In this document: piece after piece, positions 1-11,009 of the stretch | How the letters are laid out: the number at the start of each line of letters is the position of its first letter | Numbering within the stretch: position 1 is the first letter of the stretch | NCBI RefSeq assembly: GCF_010183535.1 | Contig: NC_071332.1 | Location: 16,182,001 to 16,246,000, forward strand | DNA: 64,000 bases | Source of the DNA: Caenorhabditis remanei | Taxonomy: Eukaryota; Nematoda; Chromadorea; Rhabditida; Rhabditidae | Direction of reading: 5' to 3' | Notes under the pieces: generated by a model | What the model saw: only the letters and a program-made list of their open reading frames with translations | Databases searched by the model: none | What the model was told of the DNA's origin: nothing | Position numbers and translations under genes: made by a program

Positions 1-1234
1 GATTTCGCTGCTGCAAAGAGACTCTGGAACACAGAAAAGGAAGAGATTTGAAGAACTGTCGCGGGCTCTTCGCGAAGAGAGGGAATCACCCGTCTCGGAG
101 CCTCAGAGGTGAGCAGTTTTTCTCCAGAGAAACCGCCCCGGGCGAGTTGAATCCGTAGAGAGATAGGGGCAAATAATGAGCGGTATAGAACAAAAGTGTT
201 ATTGGGAACCTTGTTTCCGGGTGTACGGGGCTCATGCGTGAGAGACCTGAGAGAAAGACAGTCAGACTGTCGGAGAAGAGAGATGAAGCGGTGCTGCACC
301 GGCTGGAAGTGATAAAAGGGAGCCTGGCTCCGACGGTCCTGGGCCGAGAACGATTTCTGGAATCGTTGATTTTCAATACTGTGTGTTGCAGAGGACAAAG
401 CCGTCGCTTGGTGAAACGGTCCGTAGACGAGTGGAGCGGAGACTCGGAAAGCTGGTCGGTCGGAAGGTCGTCAAGCGGAAAAGAGTAGAGGTGAGTTAGT
501 TGAAAGTACTGTCCCGGTCGAGAGAAGACGCGAGCAGAAATTGAGACCGAGCGCGAAGAGTAGAGAGGCATAAAAGTAATCGAGTGCGAGGAGAAAACTG
601 AAGCGACGAGAAGGTGAGCAAGACCGATGAAGGGTCGCATAAGGATCCAGTGAGATTTTGAGAAAAGGTTTGATGAACCTAGCATTTGCATGAGATCCCC
701 GAGCAAATTTTAGGGACACAGTAGGAATCGTTCAGTTTTTCGTGGTTTTTCCTAGAGAACTGATATCAAGATGCTGTTTTTCGCGGGTAGAAACGCCGAT
801 TTCAATATCCGGAAAGTCGAGTAGTATGTCTTCCTACGGGTCCAGGCCAGAAAAGAGAAAATTTGACGGAGAAGGGGCCACAGGCAAGGAAAAGGCTTAA
901 ATACAGTCGTTTCGTTCCAGGCTCACAAGCAGCGGGGTGTGCAGTCACCTCGAGAGCATCGAGACGAGAATTGCTTGGTGCGCGCATCTACCAAGTCTCG
1001 TGTCCCGTTTTTTTGTCACTGCCGAATACAGAAAATACGCCAATTAGGTGTTTTGTAGCGATGCCCATAAGGAAATACTACGTTTCTTTTCAGTCGATTT
1101 TGGAAAGAGAAATCTAAATCTTTCGTCAGGAGCGCTGGCTCCCAACACAGCGGTAGAGCGAACACATCTGTATGCGCAATGAAGTCTTGGTGGCGATGCT
1201 AGACTTTTCAAGATAAACTTCGCCTTTTCAGTTT
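1..1234. other. GA-rich region without a supported gene
   Basis: The plus strand is purine-rich with many GAGA/GAAG runs. Short open stretches exist that would encode very basic peptides, for example between an acceptor-like TTGCAG near 392 and a GTGAG donor-like site near 491, but no conserved domain is recognisable. Similar GAGAG-rich sequence recurs inside a cyclase intron near 18450-18560. It may be decayed retroelement DNA, but that is inference. Confidence 0.4.
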
Positions 1235-1386
1235 CTAGCTACCAAAAACAACGCCACTAAAAGCCTAAAAACAAGCAATAAAACTGTAATATATATCGTT
1301 GTGTTTGTTGTAGAAACTTCGTTTCTATTCGATCGATACCGAAGCAGGAAAATGTATTATCCCGACCCGAATGGGGAGGAATAATA
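1235..1386. repeat. Direct repeat, copy 1 (about 150 bp)
   Basis: A block beginning CTAGCTACCAAAAACAACG and ending GGGGAGGAATAATA recurs almost identically at 2349-2527, about 1.1 kb downstream in the same orientation. It contains an AATAAA signal (CAATAAAACTG). The arrangement is compatible with two terminal repeats or two 3' tails of a retroelement, but no polymerase coding sequence lies between the copies. Confidence 0.8.
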
Positions 1387-2348
1387 GTTATTTTCCTGTG
1401 AGGAAGAGAGAACCGAGTTTTCGAGAGAGACGCAGAGTGCGCGATTAAAGGCGCTTACAATTATGAGCAAAGGTCCCACCGCGATCGGGATGTTAACAGA
1501 GCGGCGAACAGAGAAATATGAACCATTCTACGTGCGTTTCGTTTCCCACCCTAGAGTCCCCACCCTACGAAACGCACTTCGAAAAGAGACAGAGGGCCGA
1601 GAAATAAGCTGAGGTATTTTCAGAAGGATCGAAACTCCAAGTCGCTGAACGCACAGGAGTGAAAAGTTCACCAGAAGCCAATCTCAACGCTCCAGATGAC
1701 TGCGCGATCGACCTAGAACGAACAGCAAGCGTCGGGGAAGGACATAGCCGTCGACGATCAGCCAGGAAACACTCCAAAACGACTGTCGCCAAGATGGAGA
1801 GAAAAACAACAAAGCAACGTCATCGTCTTCCAAGTATGCTGAACGGGAAAAAACCTTCTCCACCTCGCCGTTTTTTTCGTCGATCGAAAAGAGATGGATG
1901 CTACGTTTAGGACTGCAAGGAACTCACCACGACTACAGGAAGGAAGGAGCACCAACGATGGGCAAGACAACGGAGAAGAAATCAGGAAGAGAGGAAGGAG
2001 GACAAGCGACCAAGGCCCAGAACGACATCTTCGCGACAGCCCCGATGCTCAAGGATTCTGAGAAGAAGTTGAGAGCCAAAAAGACGTCCGCGACCCTCAT
2101 GAAGAACATATGCCTCTAAATTTGAAGTCTAAGATTTCCTTCTGTTTTCTCACTCGTTTTCCTCTCATCCCGAGCATTCCAATTCTCTAAATTCTAAAAA
2201 TCAATCAATGTATCCTCCGCCCTCTATCAATGTGTCATCAATCTACTTGCCCGTTTTTTCCCGTTACTGTTTGACTGTTTGACGCCCCTGTTTCATCTGT
2301 AAATGTGGTCCGCGCCGCGCGGACCACACCCCCACCTACCTACCCCAC
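1387..2348. other. DNA between the direct repeats; basic-rich open frames
   Basis: Two overlapping open frames (1659-1910 and 1898-2119, plus) would encode Lys/Arg-rich proteins of 83 and 73 aa. A nucleocapsid-like or gag-like remnant is possible given the flanking direct repeats, but no zinc knuckle, protease or reverse transcriptase motif is visible. A GC-rich palindrome (GGTCCGCGCCGCGCGGACC) lies near 2308. Confidence 0.3.
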
Positions 2349-2527
2349 CTAGCTACCAAAAACAACGCCACTAAAAGAGCTACCAAAAACAACGCCACTA
2401 AAAGCCTAAAAACAAGCAATAAAACTGTAATATATATCGTTGTGTTTGTTGTAGAAACTTCGTTTCTATTCGATCGATACCGAAGCAGGAAAATGTATTA
2501 TCCCGACCCGAATGGGGAGGAATAATA
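2349..2527. repeat. Direct repeat, copy 2, with internal duplication
   Basis: Matches 1235-1386 from CTAGCTACC to GGAATAATA. It differs by an extra internal copy of a roughly 27-bp unit (GCTACCAAAAACAACG onward), so its 5' part is tandemly doubled. Sequence outside both ends diverges immediately. Confidence 0.8.
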
Positions 2528-3770
2528 TAATTTTGACGTTTCTACTCATTTTTTTCATGCAGATTTTTACGAAATGAATGTTGAAAATAAAGCAAAATTG
2601 ACATTGTTAGAACCGTGACCTTCGAAAAAAGTTCAAAATGAAGGAACACTGTACTTGATTCACAATGAAAGATCACGGAAATAACACTTTAGCATAGATT
2701 TTTCTATTTTTCTCACAGAAAAATTATTCACGTTCGTCTCGCGAGATTCTCGTAATGTCCAGCAAGAAATTATGCGGGAATGAGAAATAAATTAAACGTG
2801 CTGGAATATAAGACAGGCCAAATTCGAAAATTTTTTTTCCTCGACAGTTTTCTCTTTGTATTTGGCAAAAAATGAGAAACTCATAATTGTTGAAATCTGG
2901 CGGATTTTTGAAAAGTATGTGATTTTTAACAGAGTTTTATGAATTCTCAGCTAGTCGAATTTTTCTGGAAAAGTTAACTCATACTTGAAACTTTCTCTTT
3001 ATTAGGATTTGATTAACGACAAGTTGGTAAGACTGGAACAATGTTCACAAAAAATTTTATTGAAGGAATTTTAAAAAGACAAACACAGAAACGTAACAGT
3101 TACACTTTTGTGAAAAAACAGAAAAAAAAGTACGTGAAAATTAGAATAATTTTGATTTCACGTGGCGAACTCGGGCCTCCTCAAAATCGAAACTGTTACA
3201 ACTCTGGGAATTATCCACGTATCGTTGTGTATGAGTTTCAGAGAGCTACCTGAAATTAAAATCGAATTGAACGTATTGACAAAAAAAAAGAAAACGACAA
3301 ACCTCATTGAGACTTAGAAGAGCATTTTGTAAGATATCAACATAAACCAATAACAACGATAGATTGATATAAATAAAATTTCGCTTCAAACACAATATAA
3401 TATATCTGAAAATCTGAAAGGGTTATTCTTGAAACCGTAATCGTTAAGTTACCTTCTAAACACTATTGAGTAGTCCAATTAGCATTTAAAAAACCCAAGT
3501 AAGTGGGAATGGAAAATTATATGAAAAATCTGCAAATTTGTGGTTGTTTCTTACCTGGATTCAATAATTTTCTCTGGAATAGGCATATTTCAATGTATGG
3601 AGCTATATCTCTTATCACATCAAGCAGCAAATTTACCAGCAAGAAGGAATAAAACAAATCATCAAAACAAATGACGTGTCACTCAAAAAACAAAGGACGA
3701 TTCTCAACGTGGCTTGTTATTTAAAATTCTACCACGTTTATAAAAAAATACGTTGGAACCATTCAATTCT
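2528..3770. other. AT-rich intergenic DNA, no gene seen
   Basis: AT-rich with scattered short open frames on both strands, none with a recognisable domain, signal peptide or convincing splice structure. I see no RNA gene or clear repeat here. Confidence 0.5.
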
Positions 3771-3773
3771 GAA

Positions 3774-3838
3774 ATTTGTGTCTCCCAAAATTTTGGGACC
3801 ATTCTTTGCGGTTGGGACCATGCTTTGCCTATTGAGCC
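3774..3838. repeat. Solo fragment of the GGGACCATTCTTTGCGGT repeat
   Basis: Contains CCCAAAATTTTGGGACCATT followed by TTTGCGGTTGGGACCAT and a terminal GCCTATTGAGCC. This matches the outer part of the right arm of the fold-back element at 27410-28025, so it is a truncated dispersed copy of the same family. Confidence 0.75.
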
Positions 3839-3952
3839 AATAAGTTGCGTTGAGGCATTCAACAGAAGTTCAACAGAAAGATAAAATAAATCAATTAAAT
3901 CATCATTGAAAATGAAAGGTTCAGAAATTTCATTCAGACTATAAGTTTGTCA

Positions 3953-4084
3953 CTAACACAATTTAAATAAATCCCCTTCATTCACCTCTAAACTGTATGG
4001 AATCGTAGTGTCACCACACTCTGATCCAAATACCACGGCAACAGATAGTGATAGTAGCACTATCACCGATAGAGAAAATTTCAT
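3953..4084 (-). CDS. Possible first exon of a small secreted protein
   Basis: From the ATG at 4084 the minus strand reads MKFSLSVIVLLSLSVAVVFG, a textbook signal peptide with an Ala/Gly cleavage region, then about 23 residues with two cysteines and a stop at 3953 (43 aa in all). A donor-like GAG|GTGAAT within the tail suggests the frame may instead splice onward; the next acceptors fall in repeat DNA. It is either a short secreted peptide or the first exon of a gene whose 3' part I cannot follow. A longer upstream ATG at 4186 adds a Phe/Leu-rich leader and is less likely. Confidence 0.4.
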   Translation of the reverse strand: MKFSLSVIVLLSLSVAVVFGSECGDTTIPYSLEVNEGDLFKLC

Positions 4085-5216
4085 TGCTATTGGAAAGTGA
4101 ATTAAGCAGTTAGAATGTTTATAAAGAAAGAAAAATGAAAAGAATAAGAGGTGAAAATATTCGATTGGAGAAGCCATGTTCGACATCAGCGTACATCATC
4201 TTTCTTATCAGTGGGTGGGGCTTCCTGACCGTTGTTTATCACCAGATCTCTTTGATCATACTAGCGTCTACATACTTTGCTTCTTCCTCTCTCTTTTCGA
4301 AGATTCACGCGAGGAAACTAGTTTCGGAATGAAAATGTCAAAGGGAAAAGGCTGACCAGCGACTTCGTTTTTTCGTATTCTTCGTATATGATGGATTCAA
4401 AGTCATAATCAAACTATTCGCGAAAAAAGTAGAGAACCGCGGCAAAAGGATAACCTGATGTGTCCCTGATAGAAGTTTCATTGTTGAGGGTATTAACTGT
4501 TTTATTTTTAGTATCAAACTTCAGAATGGAAAAATTGGACTGAAAAGTGCGAAAATGGGTTCAATAGAAGAAAATGAATTTCTTAAAGCAAGATACAATT
4601 ATTTGACTTGAAAAGGGGAAATGAGGAATAACGAAGAGTCTTACGCTTTGAAGGTGGTAAAATACCATTGAAATAGTATGGCTGAATGAAAATGGAAAAA
4701 TAAAATACTTTGAAAAATAGACAAAACTTTGACAAACCTGCCAACAGTACAATAAGAGTTTATTAATTGTGTCTATAATATCATTTCTGAGTTGCCAAAG
4801 AGATTCCAAGTACTGGGCCGAATGTCTTGAATACTGATTATGGTAAACAATAAAGTCATCGAATACATGTTGTGGAATTCTTCGTTACGAATTAGTCCAA
4901 GTCAGACGCAGTTTGATAAAACACCTGGAAAAGTCTGATATGCTTTTTTTATCTGTAATTGTTGGAGGTGTACCCATAAAAACATCATAAGGTGAACCAT
5001 CGGTACTTTGCAAATTTTTTCCACCGAGAACTAAACGCCTTTTTTGGAGAGAACAAATTAAGATCCCTGAAAGAACCTTAGAATATATTTTCTGTCCTTT
5101 GATTGCTGAATCTTTGAACACCTAACACCCACCTAAACAAAAAGTGGGTAGCAAAGGTTTGGATACATTTCTGATGCAAAAATATCCGAGGGTGGGCACG
5201 GGAAACTTTCCCTAAC
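4085..5216. other. Intergenic DNA, no supported gene
   Basis: AT-rich. Minus-strand open frames at 4561-4809 and 4885-5121 have no recognisable domain. The second contains splice-like signals but I could not join it into a convincing product. Confidence 0.4.
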
Positions 5217-5555
5217 ATGACTGGACATTTTTTCCTGTCTAACACCTGCAAACGAAATGCATCAAAGAGAAGGGAGAAAAAAGTTATAGCCATATTGCCA
5301 AAAGTCGTTTTTCTGGTTTTTGGACTAATAATGGTTGATAAATTGGTTGATCACAGCTACATTTTCAATCTAATGATGCTAACCAGTTCCAACGCTGTTG
5401 CGTTCACAGTTATGTTGTCCTTATTGACAACGATTTGGTCGCAGACAGTAATTGGTCTATTACAAAGCCGTATATTGCCATCATTTTTCAGGATAAACTG
5501 TGAAAGTAATCCTCAAAATCGAATTGGAGACTGTCTGAAGACAATCAAATTTTGA
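5217..5555 (+). pseudogene. Possible chemoreceptor C-terminal fragment
   Basis: An isolated 112-codon frame whose middle part reads as two hydrophobic segments separated by a polar loop, preceded by a basic stretch (KREKKV). This is the layout of transmembrane segments 6-7 of a nematode seven-transmembrane receptor. No upstream exons supplying segments 1-5 are visible and the family cannot be assigned. It may be a relic of a plus-strand receptor, or chance. Confidence 0.25.
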
Positions 5556-5804
5556 TCTGGTTTCTATTGGAAGGCAAGTCATTTTCGGCCAGTCAAACGA
5601 ATTTCGAATGACGTACGTTGCCAATTCTTTGGAATATGTAGCCTTCTCTCCCAATAGAAATTTTCTGAAGAAAAACAAGTTTCGAAGAAAAACAAAAACT
5701 GTTTGCTTGAGGAATCGGATATCACGGACGGTGAACTTGTTTTGATCCAGACCACTTCGGGGTCGCATTTTTCTAATAAAATAATCATTTATTCTCAAAT
5801 AGTG

Positions 5805-7076
5805 TCAAAAATTTTCTGATTGACTTGTCATTTTCTGGGAGACATCTTTCTTCTTTATCATCCCGTGCTTCTTAAAAACCGGATGTGTAAAATAAAAATA
5901 GCAGGTGACGATGTGAACTCGAATGTCGTTCGCAGTAGCACCACCGTACAATATAAAAGATAAATAATTGTTAGGTATGATTTCCCCAGTCTAAGCATTA
6001 TGTTTTAGATGATCTCTTTTGAATTTTTTAAAATAACTAACCGCCACGAATAGATAAACGATTAAGGGAATTAACATAATTATCATAGTTCCTGTCAGCG
6101 TTCTTGCCACTTTTTGATTCTGAGTGGAGTAGGATTGACCAACAGATCTGAAAATATATTCAAGTCCCCGATTCGCAAGTCTACTACATCAAAATTGATG
6201 AACTCACGACATCTTCCGTTTCCTTATTTTAAAAAACATTGCAATATTCAACCCAATTATAGTGAAAGTCACCGTCGCGGTTAATACAAAATTACCAAAT
6301 GCGGACAGTGCCTGTAACATATCAATCTGCATTTTAAAATAGAGAATGTTTCAAGTCTGACTGTGTTCTCTTCAAAAAATCTTGAACTTATTATAAGTGC
6401 CCCAAACGGATACGGTTGTTCCATTTGTAGGCAGAGTCCTTCGGCTAACAAATGAGGTACACTAGCCAGAAAAGGAAAAATGATGAAAGGTGGTATGAGG
6501 TAGTAGAATAACTGAATTTTAAAAAGTTATTTGAATTTATCTAGGATACGGTTGCGTTGCGGGCGCATGCCAGTTAGCACGGCGCCTACTACTTGATGTC
6601 TTGTTACTCACTTTCTCCTTTTCTTCAGAAGACTTGGAGTACAAAATAGCAACTCTTAGTACACAAAACAATAATGTATACAATAAAGAGGAATAGTGTG
6701 CCCAATGAAAGAAAAACATAACGAATCTCAGTAGAAATTGCGGATTACTATTAGCACAATAATTTGTGAAAATTCCAGTGACTGGAATCTTGAACAATAG
6801 AAATTCTCCGATTGTCATACAAATACTCCAGATCTGCATCAACAAAAATGATTGAAAAACGTCAAGTCGTAATCCGATTTTCTTGATTTTCTGTTTATTT
6901 TTGAAATAAAATATAGGGATTTGAATGAATATCAAAGTGCCGATAGTATTCACTAGTAGATCAATAATAGTCATGAATGTGACCCAATTTAATTTATATT
7001 CAAAATTCATATAAAATGGGACACCTCGAATATTTTGGTAGGCAACTGCAATCGGTTCAAATGTGTCGGGTGGCAT
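5805..7076 (-). CDS. Serpentine chemoreceptor, class U-like (sru)
   Basis: Seven-transmembrane chemoreceptor probably displayed on sensory cilia. Five exons can be read on the minus strand. Exon 1 (7076-6612, 155 codons) starts MPPDTFEPIAVAYQNIRG and carries the first helices and the cysteine-containing loop before TM3. Exon 2 begins near 6511 and contains GLCLQMEQPYPFGA, typical of the Sru/Srg loop. Exons 3 and 4 give two further helices. Exon 5 ends in a cytoplasmic tail rich in Lys and stops at 5805. All joins keep frame. The one odd join is exon 2 to 3: no ordinary donor keeps frame, but GAG AAC ACA|GTCAGA with the acceptor TGCAG gives a 35-nt intron in phase 0, shorter than usual for Caenorhabditis. 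Class assignment rests on remembered family motifs; Srg is the alternative. Confidence 0.75.
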
Positions 7077-7711
7077 TGCTCTCTGGAACTAAATTTTCAA
7101 CAAAAAAATCAGGTCTAGAAAAACAACAGCAAGTAATATTTCGGTTGGTTGGAAAAATATATTATTCAGCTTTTTCAGAACACAGAAAAACATCATTAAC
7201 GGGCCAGGAGATTAAATTCTTTTATATTTTTTGTCTGCCTTGGAAAATTGAATTTTCATAAATCAAGATTGAGAAATAATCTGATTTCGATAATAATTTT
7301 AACCGTTGGTGAAAACACCGTAACAAGAAGCATACTACTATAGGGACCGCAATAAAAAATTCAAAGGGAAAACTAATTTTCAAAATCAATATCATCGTTT
7401 ATAAACTTTCAAGAGAAAATGTTGTGTCCATTGCACGGGGTGAAAGGGTTGCAAGGGACGACAGTGATTTACTATAGCCTTTATAAGGGAAGAATAATAA
7501 AGTGAATACAATAAGGGGAATAGAAGTAAAACGGGAGCTGGAAATTGAAAATAAGGGAATGAGAAGAATCAGGGTACCAGAATCTTAGGAAGGGAAAGAA
7601 ATATTGAAAAGGATCGCGTGGTGCCTTTGTACAGGGTGGCTGATAAGTATTGAGACTTGTATTTCCCTGCATAGAAAATAAACTCTAGGGGCTGATAAAA
7701 GAAAATAACTA
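7077..7711. other. Upstream/intergenic DNA, nothing supported
   Basis: AT-rich, presumably including the 5' flank of the sru-like gene. No gene or RNA recognised. A 'CAGGGTGGCTGATAAGTA' segment near 7634 looks repeat-like but I could not define its limits. Confidence 0.4.
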
Positions 7712-8079
7712 CCGTAAAAACTGTATTAGAGCGACATGTCGCTCTATTTTTCGAGCAGGTTTTTGTTGTTGTTCTATTAGAGGCTGCCGTTCTACTAGAG
7801 GCTGTTGTTTTATTTTTCGAACGAAGTTTTCAAAAACTTTCATAAACTTTATTGTCAAGAAACATAAAGTCTTGAACGCAATGCTGTAGTTTTGACATAT
7901 TTTTTGCTTTTTCCGTTGTCCGTCGCAAGATCATCAAACGAATTCGACATACTAAAATCATTCAGGTTCGATTTATGCAAATGAAAGTGAAATCAGAAGA
8001 AAAAAACATGAAAAATTAATGAAAAGTCGATTAGAGGTGTCGTTCTATTAAATATGTCGCTCTAATACAGTTTTTACGG
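7712..8079. mobile_element. TA-flanked MITE (CCGTAAAAACT family), copy 1
   Basis: Terminal inverted repeats CCGTAAAAACTGTATTAGAG and its complement at the right end, each flanked by TA (7710-7711 and 8080-8081), the target duplication of Tc1/mariner/pogo-type elements. The interior (about 370 bp in total) holds GTTCTATTAGAGGC-type subrepeats and no ORF. Other family members lie at 12503, 17363 and 51418. Confidence 0.85.
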
Positions 8080-8081
8080 TA

Positions 8082-9200
8082 TATTTTTTGAATCAGGACA
8101 ACATTATGACCAGCTTTTGAAAAAAAGTACTGCGTTTGATTTCGTGGTCGCGTGCCAGACATCCAGATGTGACAAGGAAAAAGAGACTCTGCGCCGCTGC
8201 TAGGAAGGTTTCACGATCAACCACAGGAATTCAGTAATATACCGGTCAACAATTATTTGTAACAACAACACCTGTCACAATGGCTCCCACGTGTTAGTAG
8301 AATCCACCCATTTCTATTGAATATTGGGGCTTTATTTTAGTGTGCACAAAATGTGATATAGCGGCGATCGCACCAGTTATGGAAGTCAACACATTTTTTG
8401 AGAATACGTGGGCTCTTCAAATGTGAATAACGAAACAATAAAAATTGAAACGGTGTCAGAAATACAGTAGGCACCGATGGGTGCACAAAAACCAATGTGA
8501 TATGCAGGAGAACCGATAATATAGATTGTACAGGAGTCACTTTATAAAAACAACAAACTGCTACTACGAACACTTGGGGCACACGGTGCATTGGTCACGA
8601 ATTTTTAAAGCTGAATCGATAATGAAGGAGAAATGGGGGGGGGGAAGGTTTACTGAAGAACTTCTTAGTTGACGATGTTTTTCACTATTCCGGAGGCCGG
8701 CCGGCCCGATTTTTGACAAGTCTGGTGTAACAAATGCTAATCACAGTACGTATGCCTCGTTTGACATGCCAGTCCTTTTTTGTGGACCAATTTTCTAGAA
8801 ACGTAACAAGTACTCTTTTTATTTTCTATGAATATACCCCGCCACATCACCAGAGCACTGGTCCAAGCGGCGCCGCCCACTTGTGCTAGAGACGTCGAAC
8901 ACGTACGAATAGAATTCCAGTATATAAGGTTCGCCAAGAGTGTGGAACTGAGACTTGTAAGGAATTAATATAGAGTTGAAGACATAATTCATCTGGATTA
9001 ACCCCTGAATTTTTAATGTTGATTAACACGTTTCGCCGAATTCCACATTCTGATCCTAGATCGAGATGTCTATTGTTCATAAGTCAACTTTGAGGTGTTA
9101 CCTTATACTGAAGTAAATTATTTATTTCTGATGCTCTAAGAAGTTCCATATTCCCTAAGACAATTCATCCATTTATTATCGATTCCTTTCCTTAGGTAAA
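8082..9200. other. Intergenic DNA, no supported gene
   Basis: Contains a G10 run (8635-8645) and a GGCCGGCCGGCC segment (8696-8705). Minus-strand open frames (8337-8591, 8737-8937, 8886-9080) show no domain or coherent splicing. The end of this stretch is the promoter-proximal region of the following secreted-peptide gene. Confidence 0.4.
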
Positions 9201-9869
9201 ATGCAATCTATTTGGATCTTTGTTTTATTGGTTACCACTGCAACCGTCGCCACCTTCTCCGCGTGCAAAGACTACGAAGCACCTGCGGTATGTAATTGAT
9301 CTCCAAACCCCACAAGTTGTGGGCCACAACATAAGCATTCACAAGTAAACCAGGATCACAAGTGTTCCAAACTCGAATGAAAAAAAAACATCTGATCCTA
9401 TTTTGGACCACTTTTGATCCTAAAAAGTTCCGGCGCGGGTTCTTCGGATTTTCTTTCAGGGGGCTACGAGATGACAGATCACATATCTAAGGTTTCTTTT
9501 TGTGTCATTTCGACAAATTCGTTTATTATACAAAACTTAGAATTAAAAAAAATTAGTGTATAGGGTGTTTTAAATTTTTGTTTTTTAATAAATGCTGTTT
9601 AATTGAAAATAAATTATTCCGTTTCCAGCCAGAAAAAGAATTCACAAAACCTACTACTTCCTCCACTGACCAACAGCCCGTCATTCCTCGTTCTGGATTG
9701 ATGATCTCTGCACGTGGATGGTTACCAGCATTTGTGCATCAGCCACGTATTTTCAAACATGTAAGTAACATAACCCTCATTATAATATTTGCACAATTAT
9801 TTTCAAATTCTTCAGTCAGTGCCACTTCACAAATTCCTGGTACGCCCAGTGAACGTTCCCGTTGCGTAA
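9201..9869 (+). CDS. Small secreted peptide precursor (90 aa), unknown family
   Basis: Three exons: 9201-9287, 9629-9760 and 9816-9869, of 29, 44 and 17 codons plus stop, all with phase-0 GT-AG introns. Residues 1 to about 20 (MQSIWIFVLLVTTATVATFS) form a signal peptide. The mature chain is short with one cysteine, a Pro/Thr-rich stretch and a C-terminal region rich in Pro, Val and Arg (FLVRPVNVPVA). No dibasic cleavage pattern of a classical neuropeptide precursor is clear. I do not recognise the family. The exact phase agreement of three exons and the AATAAA downstream (about 9912) support a real gene. Confidence 0.7.
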
Positions 9870-10177
9870 TCTTCTCACATCATCTATCAAAACTGTCACT
9901 AACAATGATAAACAATAAAAAATGCATGCAAAATACACAATGAACATGAAAAACATATTTTGTTTTCATGGAGTCGATTCTATTTATCTTATGAAAAATA
10001 CGTCATGTTATGTTTGCAGTGTTCTGAATATTCATGTCAAAAATTTCAGATAGACGCGTTCATACTTAAAACAAAAACAACACGGTTAATATAACTAAAA
10101 AAGGACAGGAGTAAGGGACAAAACAGAGTTCCTCTTGTAGTTGAATCTGAAACTGAGCAAAGCTATCCGTAGGTTTT

Positions 10178-10559
10178 TCATGGCCAACCAAAATAAGCAA
10201 GAAAACATAAGATGATTCCAGCCATTAACAAACCTACGCAGGCTGCTAAGAAAGCTTCAAATTGGTTCTCTGCTGCGCTCTTTCTCCCCCAGAATTACTT
10301 TTTGAAGAACTTGAAAAACTGGGATAGCTTGCTCTAAAGTGACAGCATTAGAATCAGAATTCGAAGATCCCTCTTCGCATAAATGTTTGGAGAGCAAGTA
10401 TGCTGTTAAAAATGCAGCTTGAAGTTCAGAAAGAAGACTTACGTAGTACAATTTTTCATTTGAAACTGTAAATCGAATAACAGATAGTGAAAGTAAGTGC
10501 TGATGAAAATAAGAATAGAATGCTTCGCTTCCGTTCTCCAATCCCCATTTTTTGCTCAT
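10178..10559 (-). CDS. Uncertain minus-strand gene with possible C-terminal membrane segment
   Basis: A 100-codon frame (10559-10257) opens with ATG and reads MSKKWGLENGSEAF onward with a Ser/Glu-rich part, no known domain. Just downstream in another frame is a strongly hydrophobic stretch (LLMAGIILCFLAYF) ending in a stop at 10178, which looks like a membrane anchor. A single spliced model joining both in frame could not be built, so this may be a decayed gene or two unrelated open stretches. Confidence 0.2.
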
Positions 10560-10599
10560 TCTCTAGTTTCAACCGAATGAGCCGTTCAAGATTAATGAC

Positions 10600-11009
10600 T
10601 GTCGCGTCTATCTGTTAAGAATAAGTCATCAACTCTTTCGAAAACATGTATTTTCAAAATGCTTGATCTTGTTTTGGCATTCCGAGAATATGTTCCTCTT
10701 AGAGGCTTTTCATTAGGAAGTTTTTTTCTCTAATGAAATTTTTTGCAGTTGTGAAACATGATAAGTTCGGACCTCGAAATCCTACTCAGAAACACTCTAA
10801 TGTACCCTAAAATTTGATGGGACCGTTGGCTCATCTCTAACAGAAAATAATGAAAGAATTTATATGTTTTTCCATCACTTTTATTAACACTCGGTTTAGA
10901 TCAAAACTCAGTTCTCGAATGTTTTCGAACTATAAACATGATCTTTATTGAACAATCTGTTTCCGAAGAATTCTTTTCAAATGATGAAAATCTACAAAAC
11001 AAACAAAAG
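10600..11009. other. Intergenic DNA
   Basis: AT-rich spacer between the doubtful gene at 10178-10559 and the 3' end of the srab-like receptor. No feature recognised. Confidence 0.4.
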
